Shown: positions 8,858 through 18,529, counted from the first letter of the stretch. The stretch is DNA of 64,000 bases from Lachnospiraceae bacterium (GCA_015057585.1 SVEF01000002.1:124001-188000); one strand, 5' to 3'. Notes: generated from the letters alone by a model not told the origin. Translations and numbers: made by a program.

Positions 8858-11827
8858 ATGAAAAAGTTTTTAGCTTATTTACTCGTTGCGATGATGCTTG
8901 TTTCTTCCTTTGCAGCATGCGGAAACAGCAATGCAGGTAACGAAGAGACCAGCCACTTAAAGAAGGCGGCTGATTACATTTATGCAATGTATAAGGATAA
9001 GGGAACATCCACAGCAAAGGACTTTGAAAGAACTGCTCAGGTTATGATCGGTACTACAAAGTACACAGTTGAGTGGACCACAGACAACGATGCAGTTAAG
9101 GTTACCACAAACGGTGCAGTAGCTACCATCGATGTTGCAGAAAGAAGCGAAACTGAAGTAAAGTACACTTTGACAGCTACTGTTAAGGATGCTGAAGGCA
9201 ATACCGAAAGCGTTTCCTTTAACTATACTGTTCCAAAGTGGGAAGGTTTCACAAAAATCGTAGAAGAAGCTTATAAGTTAGAAGCAGGTAAGGCTATGGA
9301 TGGTGCTTGCACACTGGAAGGTACTATCACAGCTATTGATACCGCTTGGTCTGACAGCTACAAGAACATCACAGTTACTATCGCTGTTCCTGGTATCGAA
9401 GATAAGCCAATCATGTGCTACAGATTAGCTCCTACAAACAAGGATGATGCAGCTTTGGTTGCACAGTGTGCAGGTCTTAAGGTTGGCGACTACATCACAG
9501 TTACAGGTACGATCAAGAACTACAACGGCACCATTGAATTTGATGCAGGCTGTACTTTAGATGCACTTGTTCCTGGTGAAGGCGAAGCTCCTGCAGTTCC
9601 GGAAGACGTAAAGGTTCCGGCAACTGCAACAGAAGCAGAAATCGTTGATCTTGCTTATACTCTGGTAGACGGACAGAAGTTCGCTGCTGAGTGCACATTA
9701 ACAGGTGTAATCACATCCATTAAGGAAGCTTACACAGATCAGTACAAGAACATTTCTGTTATTGTACAGGTTGGTGACAAGGCTGACAAGCCGATTACTT
9801 TCTTCCGTATGAAGGGTGACGGCATCGAAAACCTCAAGGTTGGCGATACAGTTACCGCTACAGGTATCATGAAGAATTATAAGGGTACCATTGAATTTGA
9901 TGCAGGTTGTAAGTATGTTGCTCCGGCAATTGACTGGTCTGCTCAGTATGTAGGCGATTATGCAGCACACATTATTCCGGTTGCTGATTTCGCAGCTTAT
10001 ACACATGGCTTTACATTAACATTTGATTATGAAACATTAAAGGATGGATATTCCTATTGGAACTTCACATTCATCAACAACACAGACGGCTGGCCAAAGC
10101 TTTTAGACGCTAAGTACTATGTAGAAAAGCCAAAGTTTTCCGAGTGGGATTTTGTTGATGTAAGCGGAAACGGTACATATACAGTTACCTTTACTAAGGA
10201 TGCAGTTGCTGAACTCGTAACAGCAGGCGGTCTTGGTATTCAGGTATTCGGTATGGTAGCTCACGACATCAAGTTAACTCCGGTAGAAGCTCCGGTTGAA
10301 GTTGTTAAGTTGTATGTTGATGAAGCGGTAAATGAAAATCTTCAGAAGACAGAAGTTGGTTATGAGCATGGTATGTATGATGATACTCATGGCTATCTGT
10401 CCTTAAGAGCAGCAGTTGATTTCGAAAACAATGGTAAGGTTATCTTCTATGCAGATGTAGAAACTCCTGGTTTATACACCTTAGAAATCGACTATACAGC
10501 AAAGACAGGCTCGGCAAAGAGAATGATTGCTTTATCTGTAAACGGTGCAGAACCGGAACAGATTGAATTACCTACAGCAGATGACTGGAAGATTGAATAT
10601 CTTATGACATATAAGACATTCATTACCTTAAAGGCAGGAGAAAATGAAATCGTTCTTTGTACACCAAAGGATTATGACAACACTGCTATCAAGTGTCCAA
10701 ACGTTTATGCTATTAAGTACAGCTTAAAGAAGGCTGAAGAAGTTGCTGATTTAACAACTCCTGAAGGTATTTTAAAGGCAGCGTTCCAGCTTGCTGACGG
10801 TGAGTACTTATCTGACAAGGCCAGCTTTACATTAACAGGTGTGGTTACAAAGGCTACCTACAACGAAAAGTATGGCGATGCTACTACATACTTCATAATC
10901 GGCGGTTTAACTGATATGGAAATGATGTGCTATCAGTTAAAGGGTGACGTTGCTAACTTAAAGGAAGGCGATATCATTACCGTTACAGGTCCGATTAAGA
11001 ACTATAAGGGCACCATCGAATTTGAGAGACCTACTTTAGATAAGGTAGAAGCAGGCGAAACTCCGGCTACTCCGGAAGAACCGGTTGCTCAGACAACAGA
11101 AGAAATTCTGAAGGCAGCTTATGCTCTTGCTGATAAGGAAGTTCTTGGCGATTACACATTAACAGGTGTGATTACAGAAATCACTACAGCATACAGCGAG
11201 CAGTACAAGAACATTACAGTTGTAATCGTTATCGATGGTCTTACAGAGTATCCTTTAACTTGCTTCCGTTTAAAGGGTGAAGGCGCTGAAACTCTTGCAG
11301 TTGGCGATACTATCACAGTTAGCGGTTCTGTTATGAACTACGGCGGTTTAATCGAGTACAACTCCGGTTGTGTGATTGAGGCTATCGTTAAGGGCGCAGC
11401 AGAAGCTCCGGCAGCAAGCGCAGGTCTTGACCTGTCCGCGGGCTTAACAGCAGGTACTGATTACAACGGCATCTCCGTATTCGAGGATTTCGTTGCAAAG
11501 GAAGACGGCCGTGAAATTGACGGCGTAGCATATACCTACGCAGTTTACGGTTCTACGAATGCATCCCCTAAGGGTGGTGCAGTTCCGGAGACAGGTGCAG
11601 TAGTTAAGGTTACTCCTACTGCAAACGGAACATTTACTATCGTATTTAAGTTAAACAGCGGTAAGCAGGTTTACTTTGTAGATGGTGATGCAAATCAGAT
11701 CGGCTTTGAAGAGGCAACAGAAAACAGCTATCTTACAAGAACCTACAACGTAGAAGCAGGTAAGGTTTACTACTTCTATGGTCAGGGCACAAAGCCATAT
11801 ATCTATAAGCTTTCCTTAGATTACTAA
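8858..11827 (+). CDS. Large surface lipoprotein with four OB-like repeats and a CBM-like domain
   Basis: A 989-aa protein. The start at 8858 has GAGGA upstream and gives a signal with lipobox Cys21 (SSFAAC). An Ig-like segment (~50-125) is followed by repeats at about residues 134-236, 260-354, 636-730 and 748-846. Each carries a core like LKVGDTVTVTG followed by IKNYxGTIEFDAG, which I read as a beta-barrel (OB-like) fold. The region ~490-630 resembles a carbohydrate-binding module of the CBM6/35 kind (TPGLYTLEIDYTA). No catalytic motif is visible. Codon use is extremely biased, suggesting an abundant protein. The upstream nuclease lipoprotein has similar OB-like parts, so the two may work together at the surface. 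Function unknown. Confidence 0.75.
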   Translation: MKKFLAYLLVAMMLVSSFAACGNSNAGNEETSHLKKAADYIYAMYKDKGTSTAKDFERTAQVMIGTTKYTVEWTTDNDAVKVTTNGAVATIDVAERSETEVKYTLTATVKDAEGNTESVSFNYTVPKWEGFTKIVEEAYKLEAGKAMDGACTLEGTITAIDTAWSDSYKNITVTIAVPGIEDKPIMCYRLAPTNKDDAALVAQCAGLKVGDYITVTGTIKNYNGTIEFDAGCTLDALVPGEGEAPAVPEDVKVPATATEAEIVDLAYTLVDGQKFAAECTLTGVITSIKEAYTDQYKNISVIVQVGDKADKPITFFRMKGDGIENLKVGDTVTATGIMKNYKGTIEFDAGCKYVAPAIDWSAQYVGDYAAHIIPVADFAAYTHGFTLTFDYETLKDGYSYWNFTFINNTDGWPKLLDAKYYVEKPKFSEWDFVDVSGNGTYTVTFTKDAVAELVTAGGLGIQVFGMVAHDIKLTPVEAPVEVVKLYVDEAVNENLQKTEVGYEHGMYDDTHGYLSLRAAVDFENNGKVIFYADVETPGLYTLEIDYTAKTGSAKRMIALSVNGAEPEQIELPTADDWKIEYLMTYKTFITLKAGENEIVLCTPKDYDNTAIKCPNVYAIKYSLKKAEEVADLTTPEGILKAAFQLADGEYLSDKASFTLTGVVTKATYNEKYGDATTYFIIGGLTDMEMMCYQLKGDVANLKEGDIITVTGPIKNYKGTIEFERPTLDKVEAGETPATPEEPVAQTTEEILKAAYALADKEVLGDYTLTGVITEITTAYSEQYKNITVVIVIDGLTEYPLTCFRLKGEGAETLAVGDTITVSGSVMNYGGLIEYNSGCVIEAIVKGAAEAPAASAGLDLSAGLTAGTDYNGISVFEDFVAKEDGREIDGVAYTYAVYGSTNASPKGGAVPETGAVVKVTPTANGTFTIVFKLNSGKQVYFVDGDANQIGFEEATENSYLTRTYNVEAGKVYYFYGQGTKPYIYKLSLDY

Positions 11828-11854
11828 TTCAGAAAAGTAAATAGGACAAAAAAA

Positions 11855-11885
11855 GAACTCCGCCGGCATTATGCCGGCGGAGTTC
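11855..11885. terminator. Bidirectional intrinsic terminator between convergent genes
   Basis: A 15-bp perfect inverted repeat (GAACTCCGCCGGCAT and its complement) with a one-base centre. On the minus strand it is followed by a run of seven T, giving a strong terminator for the surE operon. On the plus strand the tail is only CTTTG, so it also ends the lipoprotein gene but less strongly. Confidence 0.85.
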
Positions 11886-11924
11886 CTTTGTAAAACATGA
11901 GCTTAAAATCTATTGTTTACAATC

Positions 11925-12659
11925 CTAATTTTTATTCAGCTTTTTTAATTCGTCAAAGACGGTTTTTTGTGTGCGGTCTACTTCCAGCGGAGTAATGGAA
12001 ATATAGTTGTAAACCAAAACCGCATCCGTGTCAATTTCTTCATCGCCGCTTGCTTCAAAAATAGGCTTACCGATTGGAAGGTACATGTTCGGTTCTCTTT
12101 CTTCAAAATCATCTCCGAAATAGGGACCGCCCATGCGTGTAATGCGGATTCCGTTGCATTTGAGCGGAATGTTAACATTGTAAATGTGGTTTTTGCTCAG
12201 CAGGTCATGTTCGATGAAGAAATCGTAAACACTGTCAAGCTGTGCTAACGCTGGTTCAAACGATGCCGGATCGGTAGAGATGGCAACGGAAGCGGCAATA
12301 CCCTGATAAGCAGATTCTAAAATCGCGCCAACGGTACCGGAGTATACGATATCGCGTCCGATGTTAAGTCCTTTATTGATACCGGAAATGACCAGGTCAA
12401 ATTCTTTTTTTAGGCCTTCTATGGCAAAACGCACACAGTCTGCCGGAGTGGAATCGACAGTATAAGCGTCAATTCCCGGGGCGAAAGAAGGAACTTTTAC
12501 TACTTCAAACGACTTGTGCAGTTCAATGCCGTGGCTTTTTCCGCTTTGTTCGTATTTCGGAACGACGACGGTAACCTCGCCATGCTTCTGTGCCCACTTG
12601 GCGAGTGGGAGTAAAACAGAAGAAGAGATGCTGTCATCGTTGGTAATCAAAATTCTCAT
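11925..12659 (-). CDS. surE: 5'/3'-nucleotidase SurE
   Basis: A 244-aa protein. The N-terminus carries the SurE metal site (MRILITNDDS with the Asp-Asp pair), the phosphate-binding Ser in EQSGKSHGI and the Asn of SGINKGLNIG, all family hallmarks. SurE removes phosphate from nucleoside monophosphates in the cytoplasm and can act on short polyphosphate. It is the last gene of a minus-strand operon; its ATG overlaps the stop of the preceding DHH gene by one base (TAATG). The operon order (dGTPase, two DHH phosphoesterases, SurE) suggests stepwise breakdown of nucleotides and very short RNA. Confidence 0.94.
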   Translation of the reverse strand: MRILITNDDSISSSVLLPLAKWAQKHGEVTVVVPKYEQSGKSHGIELHKSFEVVKVPSFAPGIDAYTVDSTPADCVRFAIEGLKKEFDLVISGINKGLNIGRDIVYSGTVGAILESAYQGIAASVAISTDPASFEPALAQLDSVYDFFIEHDLLSKNHIYNVNIPLKCNGIRITRMGGPYFGDDFEEREPNMYLPIGKPIFEASGDEEIDTDAVLVYNYISITPLEVDRTQKTVFDELKKLNKN

Positions 12660-13645
12660 TATAACCAGCCCTCATGTGTTTCTTTGTATTCTTTTACCAG
12701 AGCATCGGCATCGGCAACCAGGGTACGCAATTCTTCCATGCTGTAAATGGTTGCACCGCTGGCACAGGCATGTCCGCCGCCACGGTATTTCTCAGCAAGC
12801 TCATTGATGTGTACAAAACGGGAACGTAAGCGTACACGGATGCTCTGTTCGGCATCGTTGTTTTCAATAAAGGCAATCCAGCAAAGGGCCCCTTTAATCC
12901 CTTCCAGATAGGAAACGGAGGCGCTGGCATTTTCCTGGGAAAGATTGAATCTTTCCTGCATAGCCTTATCTACGAATAAGAAGGCAACACCGTTATCGGT
13001 TGTCTGCATGTTTTCATATACATATGCCTTGAACTTTAACTGGTCAAATTCCTCAAGATAAAGGTTCGCATACAAGGTTTCGGTATCCAGACCCTGATCC
13101 AAAAGGATAGCGGCACGGCGAAGCGTGTCACCGTTGACTCCGCGGAAACGGAAGCGTCCGGAGTCGGTTACCATACCGGTGTACAGATACGTAGCTGCCT
13201 GCTTTGACAGTATCAGTTCATCACGGAAGGTATCATAAAATTTTGTAATCATTTCACAGGTAGAGGAAATTTCTTCTTCTACCCACATGAGATCTCCGTA
13301 CGGATTGTGGTTGATGTGATGATCGATTTTAATCAGTTCCTTACAAAGATGAGTGCGTTTGCTGGAGATACGGTCTAATGTGCCGGTATCCAGTACGATA
13401 CCGAGAGCACCTTCAAAGTATTCGTCACCGACAACGCCGTCTTCCGGTCCTAAAAATGCAAGGTAATCGGCATAGTCATCATTGGCAAGCAGAATTTCCT
13501 TTTCCGGAAATGTCTTTCTCAGGATTTCCTGTAAGCCCTTAGTGGAACCTACGGCATCTCCGTCCGGTCTGAAATGACGGAAGATGAGAATTCGCTGGTA
13601 TTCTTTGATTTTTTGGAGTATCTTTTCCATGTTCTCTCTTTCCAT
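12659..13645 (-). CDS. DHH/DHHA1 phosphoesterase, NrnA-like (second copy)
   Basis: A 328-aa protein. I place the start at ATG 13645, two bases after the upstream stop, with GGAG overlapping the end of that gene; the open frame extends further upstream but without a start context. Motif I is RPDGDAVGS, the DHH motif is in KIDHHINHN, and the DHHA1 glycine motif is YRGGGHACASGA. NrnA proteins degrade 2-5 nt RNA and dephosphorylate pAp to AMP. It is a paralogue of the next gene upstream but clearly diverged, so the pair may split these activities or form a heteromer. That division of labour is an inference. Confidence 0.9.
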   Translation of the reverse strand: MERENMEKILQKIKEYQRILIFRHFRPDGDAVGSTKGLQEILRKTFPEKEILLANDDYADYLAFLGPEDGVVGDEYFEGALGIVLDTGTLDRISSKRTHLCKELIKIDHHINHNPYGDLMWVEEEISSTCEMITKFYDTFRDELILSKQAATYLYTGMVTDSGRFRFRGVNGDTLRRAAILLDQGLDTETLYANLYLEEFDQLKFKAYVYENMQTTDNGVAFLFVDKAMQERFNLSQENASASVSYLEGIKGALCWIAFIENNDAEQSIRVRLRSRFVHINELAEKYRGGGHACASGATIYSMEELRTLVADADALVKEYKETHEGWL

Positions 13646-13647
13646 AA

Positions 13648-14595
13648 CTATTGCTCCGCTCCTTCTTTTGCCATTAGGTCTAAGTCGGCAAGCATTTGCA
13701 TTGCCACCTCTTTGGAATCTACGGTTGCACCGCTGGCTTTGGCGTGACCGCCACCGCCGTATTTTACGGCAACCGGGTTGATGTTGTATCTGGAAGAACG
13801 CAGCTCGCACAAAACCTTGCCTTCAGATTCGGTGAAGTTGACCCAGATGTCTACGTCCTTCATATCTGCCATGGTACCTACCATGGCGCGGGAAATGGTG
13901 AATGCATCCATTGGAAGCTCCCCGACTTCCTGCGCGGTAGTGTAAATATAAGCTACCTTGTGTTCAGTAAACTGTATTTTTAAGATAAATTGTGACTTTC
14001 TTTTCTTACTTTCAAAATCCTCGGCATACAAATTCCGGTACAGCTCTGTTGTGTCGACGGAACGCTCCATCAGGAAAGAGGCAAGAGCAAAGGTGTTTGC
14101 CGTAGTGGAGTCATAGCGGAAGCGCCCGGAGTCGGTTACCATACCGGTAAACAGGGCAGTTGCAGCCGCCTGAGAAACGGTCAGGTTGCAATCCATTGCA
14201 AACCTTGTTAACAAGCCGCAACAGCTTTCGTAAGAACTGTCCACCGCTTCGTAGTCGCAAAATTTTTCGACAAACAGGTGGTGGTCAAAACGTACCGTGG
14301 TCTTTGCGGTTTCGAAGCGTGTGTCGCTGACCAGATGCTTTCCGCCGCAGTCGAGGACAACAGCAAGTGCCTCTGCATATACGGAATCGTCGATTTCATC
14401 CATCGGACAACCGGCAATGAAGCTGAAATTGCCGGCAGAATCACCGACAATATACACTTTTTTGTCCGGGAAATTTTCCGTCAGAAGGTGTTTGAAACCA
14501 ATCTGGCTGCCTATGGCGTCACCATCCGGTTTTGTATGACGGTGGATGACAATGATATCGTGCAGTTTTATCTGTTCTAAAATGTCTTGAAACAT
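13648..14595 (-). CDS. DHH/DHHA1 phosphoesterase, NrnA-like (first copy)
   Basis: A 315-aa protein starting at ATG 14595, with GGGAGG just upstream. The sequence shows HTKPDGDAIGS (metal motif), RFDHHLF (DHH motif) and YGGGGHAKASGA (DHHA1 substrate-binding motif). Expected role: nanoRNase and pAp phosphatase in the cytoplasm. It lies 21 bases after the dGTPase-like gene and 2 bases before its paralogue, inside one operon. Length and motif order match the NrnA family; nothing is missing. Confidence 0.91.
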   Translation of the reverse strand: MFQDILEQIKLHDIIVIHRHTKPDGDAIGSQIGFKHLLTENFPDKKVYIVGDSAGNFSFIAGCPMDEIDDSVYAEALAVVLDCGGKHLVSDTRFETAKTTVRFDHHLFVEKFCDYEAVDSSYESCCGLLTRFAMDCNLTVSQAAATALFTGMVTDSGRFRYDSTTANTFALASFLMERSVDTTELYRNLYAEDFESKKRKSQFILKIQFTEHKVAYIYTTAQEVGELPMDAFTISRAMVGTMADMKDVDIWVNFTESEGKVLCELRSSRYNINPVAVKYGGGGHAKASGATVDSKEVAMQMLADLDLMAKEGAEQ

Positions 14596-14616
14596 AATAC
14601 CTCCCAAAGTGTGTGT

Positions 14617-15825
14617 TTATAACAGGTCATCAAAGTAACCGGTATATTCTGCCGTCAGTTTGCTGTCCGGGAATAAGAACCGGTGTAAATCAATAAAATA
14701 GTCATCCGTCATGCTGGCGATGTAGTCTACGACAATCTGGTTCGGTTCGATGACTTCGTATGGCTTTTGACGGGTATAATAGGTACGGTTTACATATTCA
14801 ATGTGGTGCTTAAAGACAGGAGAATTTTTCTTTCCCTGCTTTAAATCATCTAACAACTGACCGTAGATTTCTGCCATCATCGGACGAATGCTGACGTCTA
14901 AGCGCGCACGGGTTGCATTGTTTTCATAAATCATGGCGTAATTGTCGCGCTTGGAAGATTTGAGTGCTTCAAAGTGACGCTTGTCCAATTTAATGTATGG
15001 CTTTCCGTAGCTGTTTTCAATAATATTTACAACCAGGTTGTTGATGATTTCGGCATTAATGGAGCCGATATCCTCGTTTACGAATGCGTTTTCTTCAATC
15101 ATGTTCACCCTGGCAGCGTCCTGACGGTCTTTGCCAAGGTAAGCAATGATGTCAGAGATACGGACAACGCATCCCTCTAAAGTAGAAGGTGCGATTTTTC
15201 TTGCATAAGCAGGGTCGGTATAGCAACGCTCTATCATGGCATCAAAGTTGTCAAAACTGGTCAAAGGAACCGGAACGTATTCCTCCAGTTCTACTTCACC
15301 GTTGTGACAGGCAATACCGTCCAGCGTCTGCAGACTGATGTTAAACGGAAAAATCTTGTCCAACACCTGAACCGAATGAATATTGTGATAAAAATGACGT
15401 CCGGCATGTTTGAAATAAAGCTCGTCCAGATACACCTCCCCGGCATGGGCAAACGGTGTATGACCAATGTCGTGTCCGAGAGCAATGGCTTCAATCAAAT
15501 CCAGATTCAGGTGTAAGGCAGCACCGATGGTTCTGGCGATGCGGGATACTAACTGAACGTGGAGACTGCGCCTGGTTACATCGTCGTTCTTCATCAGGGA
15601 AAAAACTTGCGTCTTATCTGTGTAACGATTATAATAAGGACAATGTAAGATTTTATCGATATCATGCACAAAAGGCGGTCGCCAAATAGAGGCGGTATCT
15701 CTGGAAACAGTGTTTCTGCGGATGATATCGTTGTCGTCGAATGCTACTTTTATAAAGCTGCCGTCAGCTTTTTCGCGTTTCATGCGGGCGGTTAATTCCT
15801 CCGACAGGGTTTCGTATTTTAACAA
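14617..15825 (-). CDS. dGTPase-like HD-domain triphosphohydrolase
   Basis: About 402 aa. The likely start is TTG 15825 with AGAGGTGAGG directly upstream; GTG 15834 is possible. The protein shows the RRSLHVQ segment (first metal His), the HD pair in GHDIGHTPFAHAGE and a third Asp near RISDIIAYLGKD. These are typical of the deoxyguanosinetriphosphate triphosphohydrolase-like branch of the HD superfamily, which cleaves dNTPs to deoxynucleosides and triphosphate. It is the first gene of the nucleotide-hydrolase operon and is preceded by a canonical sigma-A promoter at 15894-15922. Confidence 0.88.
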   Translation of the reverse strand: MLKYETLSEELTARMKREKADGSFIKVAFDDNDIIRRNTVSRDTASIWRPPFVHDIDKILHCPYYNRYTDKTQVFSLMKNDDVTRRSLHVQLVSRIARTIGAALHLNLDLIEAIALGHDIGHTPFAHAGEVYLDELYFKHAGRHFYHNIHSVQVLDKIFPFNISLQTLDGIACHNGEVELEEYVPVPLTSFDNFDAMIERCYTDPAYARKIAPSTLEGCVVRISDIIAYLGKDRQDAARVNMIEENAFVNEDIGSINAEIINNLVVNIIENSYGKPYIKLDKRHFEALKSSKRDNYAMIYENNATRARLDVSIRPMMAEIYGQLLDDLKQGKKNSPVFKHHIEYVNRTYYTRQKPYEVIEPNQIVVDYIASMTDDYFIDLHRFLFPDSKLTAEYTGYFDDLL

Positions 15826-15893
15826 GAACCTCACCTCTTTCTCTCTTTCTTGTGACCACGGCATGAAATAAAATGCACAATGAGCCACATTTC

Positions 15894-15922
15894 ATTATAC
15901 TATAAAGTGTAGAAACTGGCAA
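15894..15922 (-). promoter_or_regulatory. Sigma-A promoter of the dGTPase-nrnA-nrnA-surE operon
   Basis: On the minus strand, TTGCCA (15922-15917) and a perfect TATAAT (15899-15894) are separated by 17 bases, which is the ideal spacing. It lies about 70 bases before the dGTPase-like start and between two divergent genes. Confidence 0.8.
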
Positions 15923-15968
15923 ACAATTTTTAACGATGTTCATAAAAAAGATAAGGAACTCTAATGAA

Positions 15969-16805
15969 ATGAAACTTTTATTGATAGATGGAAGCAATTT
16001 GCTGTTCCAGATGTTTTTCGGTATGCCGGCACGGATTATAAATCATGAAGGAAAAGCGATTCAGGGAACGCTTGGCTTTGTAGGAGCGCTCCTTAAAATT
16101 ATCCGGATGGTAAAGCCGACACATGTGGCGGTTTTGTTCGACGGAGAAACGCACAATCCCCGAACGGATGTGGATGCAGAGTATAAGGCAAACAGGGAGG
16201 ATTACCGTCAGGTTGGGGAGGAAGAAAATCCTTTTTCACAGCTGCCGGATATTTATGAGGCACTGGACTTTTTAGGAATATGCCATGCAGAAACAACGGA
16301 TTGTGAAACCGATGACTGGATAGCGGGCTATGTGAAGAAATATAAAGTGGAGACAGTGATTTCTTCGTTTGACAGTGATTTTTTTCAGTTAATTTCGGAC
16401 AGGGTGACGATCTTACGTTACCGCGGCGAGAATACTGTTTTATGTGACACGGAATATATCCGGGCGAAATTTGGGATTGAACCCCCGCAATATGCGGAAT
16501 TTAAGTCGCTTACCGGGGATACTGCAGACAATATTAAAGGTGTGGGTAAAGTTGGACCAAAGACAGCAGCACAGCTGATGAAGGAGTTCGGATCACTGGA
16601 AGAGTTAATCCGGCGGGCGGAAGAGATTAAGAAACCGTCCGTGAGGGAATCAGTGAAGGCGAGTACGGAACAGATAAAAAAGAACTATCAGCTCATTTGC
16701 CTGACGGGTGTGTCTGCTTTGCCGTTTGAACCGGAAGAACTTGTGTTTATGGATAACGGGGTGACTACGACGGAAGTGTTGCGGGGGATTGGACTGAGAA
16801 AGTAG
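15969..16805 (+). CDS. 5'-3' exonuclease, PolA N-terminal-domain family
   Basis: A 278-aa protein; ATG 15969 (MKLLLIDGSN) preceded by AAGGAA is preferred over an in-frame ATG at 15936. It carries the acidic metal-binding residues of the family (DGSN, VLFDGE, TDCETDDW, FDSDFFQL) and a helix-hairpin-helix (GDTADNIKGVGKVGPKTAA). This matches the stand-alone 5'-nuclease class (RNase H/flap-nuclease activity, for example primer removal). It stands alone, divergent from the nucleotide operon. Confidence 0.88.
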   Translation: MKLLLIDGSNLLFQMFFGMPARIINHEGKAIQGTLGFVGALLKIIRMVKPTHVAVLFDGETHNPRTDVDAEYKANREDYRQVGEEENPFSQLPDIYEALDFLGICHAETTDCETDDWIAGYVKKYKVETVISSFDSDFFQLISDRVTILRYRGENTVLCDTEYIRAKFGIEPPQYAEFKSLTGDTADNIKGVGKVGPKTAAQLMKEFGSLEELIRRAEEIKKPSVRESVKASTEQIKKNYQLICLTGVSALPFEPEELVFMDNGVTTTEVLRGIGLRK

Positions 16806-16851
16806 GGAACTCTTAGTTGAACCCAGGCATTGAATCTTGGGAGAAACCGGG

Positions 16852-16881
16852 TTGCACGAGACAGAAATCGTGTGCTATAAT
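16852..16881 (+). promoter_or_regulatory. Sigma-A promoter of the RyR-TIR-permease operon
   Basis: TTGCAC (16852-16857), an 18-base spacer and TATAAT (16876-16881), which also has the extended TG one base upstream. It lies 50 bases before the RyR-domain gene and should drive the three genes to 21339. Confidence 0.75.
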
Positions 16882-16930
16882 GAAAAATAAGTGATTTGTT
16901 ATAAGAAATAACAAAGAAAGAAGGAAAAAT

Positions 16931-18499
16931 ATGAAAAAGGAAAAGAAACAAAAAAATGAAGAAAAACGGAGAGAGATAAGACATCTGATTCGCTTGTGTG
17001 TACATATTTTTATTATTTTTTCCGTGTTTGTTTTTACCACCTATGGCTATCTGCTCATCGGCGAACCATGGTATAATGCAACGTTCTATGCGTTTCAGAC
17101 CTTTGCACTAAATTATGAACCGATAGAGGTCGGACATTGGGTCATTTATTTGGGACGTGTTCTTTGTCCGTTAGCTACGGCTTCTGTGTTGTTCGTACTT
17201 TTGAAAGACGTATGTCGCAGAATCCGGGATTTTTACCGTTCCCGTACCGGTGCAACGGCAATTTATTATGACAATGACGAAGTCGCAGAAATCTGTAAAA
17301 GTTTTAAACGACCGGTTTGCATGAAAGATAAGATTAATTTCTGGGCAGCAGACCATGTGTTGATGTTTGATAAAGATGTAGACAGTCTGGCGTTTTACGA
17401 ACGGATGAGACCGGGACTGAGCGAAAATAAGAATAAGGTTTACATAAAACTGGAAGAAATGGAATCCAAGTTGTTACGTGCCAATAACGTATATTTCTTT
17501 AACAAGAATGAAATCATTTCCAGACGGTATTGGCAGGAAAGACATCTTCAGAAATTTTTCCTGGAGGGAAAGAAAAATGTAAAGATAGCAATTATCGGCT
17601 TTGGCTCTTTGGGTGAAAAACTGCTGGATTACGCGCTCATGAATAACATTTACAGTCTGAATCAGAGCATCGAATATCATATTTGGGGCGATGCAAAACT
17701 GTATGTTGAGATGCTGGACGGTATGGATTTCATGAACAGAGACCGCGTGCAATGGCATCAGACGGATTGGAAGGAACATTGGAAAGCAAATGTGGATAGC
17801 AGTACCGAACGTGTTTCTCTGGCAGATTTTGACCGTGTCATTGTAACGACAGAGCCGGATTTGGAACTGATACAGGCACTTCTTTATCTGAAACCAACGA
17901 TTGAGATTGACTATTATGACCCGGACGGAGCCGAACTTCCTTCGGCATTTGCAGGAGACAGATTAACGGCGTTCGGCAGAAATAAGGATATTTTAACGGA
18001 AGAAAACATTAAGACGGATGTGCTTTACCGTACGGCAAAGGAAGTCAACTTCGCTTATATGGTAAATACCGATACGACAGGCACATATGCATGGGACCGT
18101 GAGGACACGGAAGAAAAGATGCAGGCAGAATGGATGGGCCTGGACGGCTTTACCAAGGGAAGTAACATTGCCGCAGCGGATTATGAAGTAATCCGGAAAC
18201 TGGTGCTTGAAATTCTTAACATCAAGCCCAAAGAGATGATAGCACAGTATTACGAAACCTTAAAGGCAAGGGAAGCGGGAGAAGAAGCGGAATTCGAAAA
18301 GGAACTCGAAGCCCTTGCTGAGATGGAACATGTGCGTTGGAGCCGGTATCATTTTGTGAATCACTGGAGATATAAAAAGACGGAGGACGGCAAAAAGGAT
18401 AAGAAAAACAGATGGCATCCGCTGTTGGTTCCTTATGATGATTTAGATGAAGTAGAAAAGCACAAAGACAGGGTAAATATCATTCAGTTATTTGAATAA
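16931..18499 (+). CDS. Two-TM membrane protein with TrkA-N-like and RyR domains (channel-like)
   Basis: A 522-aa protein. A basic N-terminus is followed by helix 1 (~19-42), a short amphipathic segment (~48-62, containing FYAFQTFALNYEP) and helix 2 (~69-93). This is the layout of a two-TM channel with a pore loop, but the potassium filter GYG is absent. A Rossmann-like TrkA-N domain follows (IIGFGSLG, ~221-228). The C-terminal ~65 residues match the RyR domain (MEHVRWSRY, then HPLLVPYDDL and KHKDR). RyR domains take their name from the ryanodine receptor; their bacterial ligands are not settled. It leads an operon with a TIR-LRR protein and a permease. I infer a ligand-gated membrane effector or sensor. 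Confidence 0.75.
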   Translation: MKKEKKQKNEEKRREIRHLIRLCVHIFIIFSVFVFTTYGYLLIGEPWYNATFYAFQTFALNYEPIEVGHWVIYLGRVLCPLATASVLFVLLKDVCRRIRDFYRSRTGATAIYYDNDEVAEICKSFKRPVCMKDKINFWAADHVLMFDKDVDSLAFYERMRPGLSENKNKVYIKLEEMESKLLRANNVYFFNKNEIISRRYWQERHLQKFFLEGKKNVKIAIIGFGSLGEKLLDYALMNNIYSLNQSIEYHIWGDAKLYVEMLDGMDFMNRDRVQWHQTDWKEHWKANVDSSTERVSLADFDRVIVTTEPDLELIQALLYLKPTIEIDYYDPDGAELPSAFAGDRLTAFGRNKDILTEENIKTDVLYRTAKEVNFAYMVNTDTTGTYAWDREDTEEKMQAEWMGLDGFTKGSNIAAADYEVIRKLVLEILNIKPKEMIAQYYETLKAREAGEEAEFEKELEALAEMEHVRWSRYHFVNHWRYKKTEDGKKDKKNRWHPLLVPYDDLDEVEKHKDRVNIIQLFE

Positions 18500-18529
18500 C
18501 AGAAAACGAACAAATAAAGGAGAGGAAAT

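Noticed and set aside
16931-18499. Functional potassium channel
   Set aside because: Two TM helices and a pore-like loop are present, but the GYG selectivity filter is missing; I call it channel-like only.
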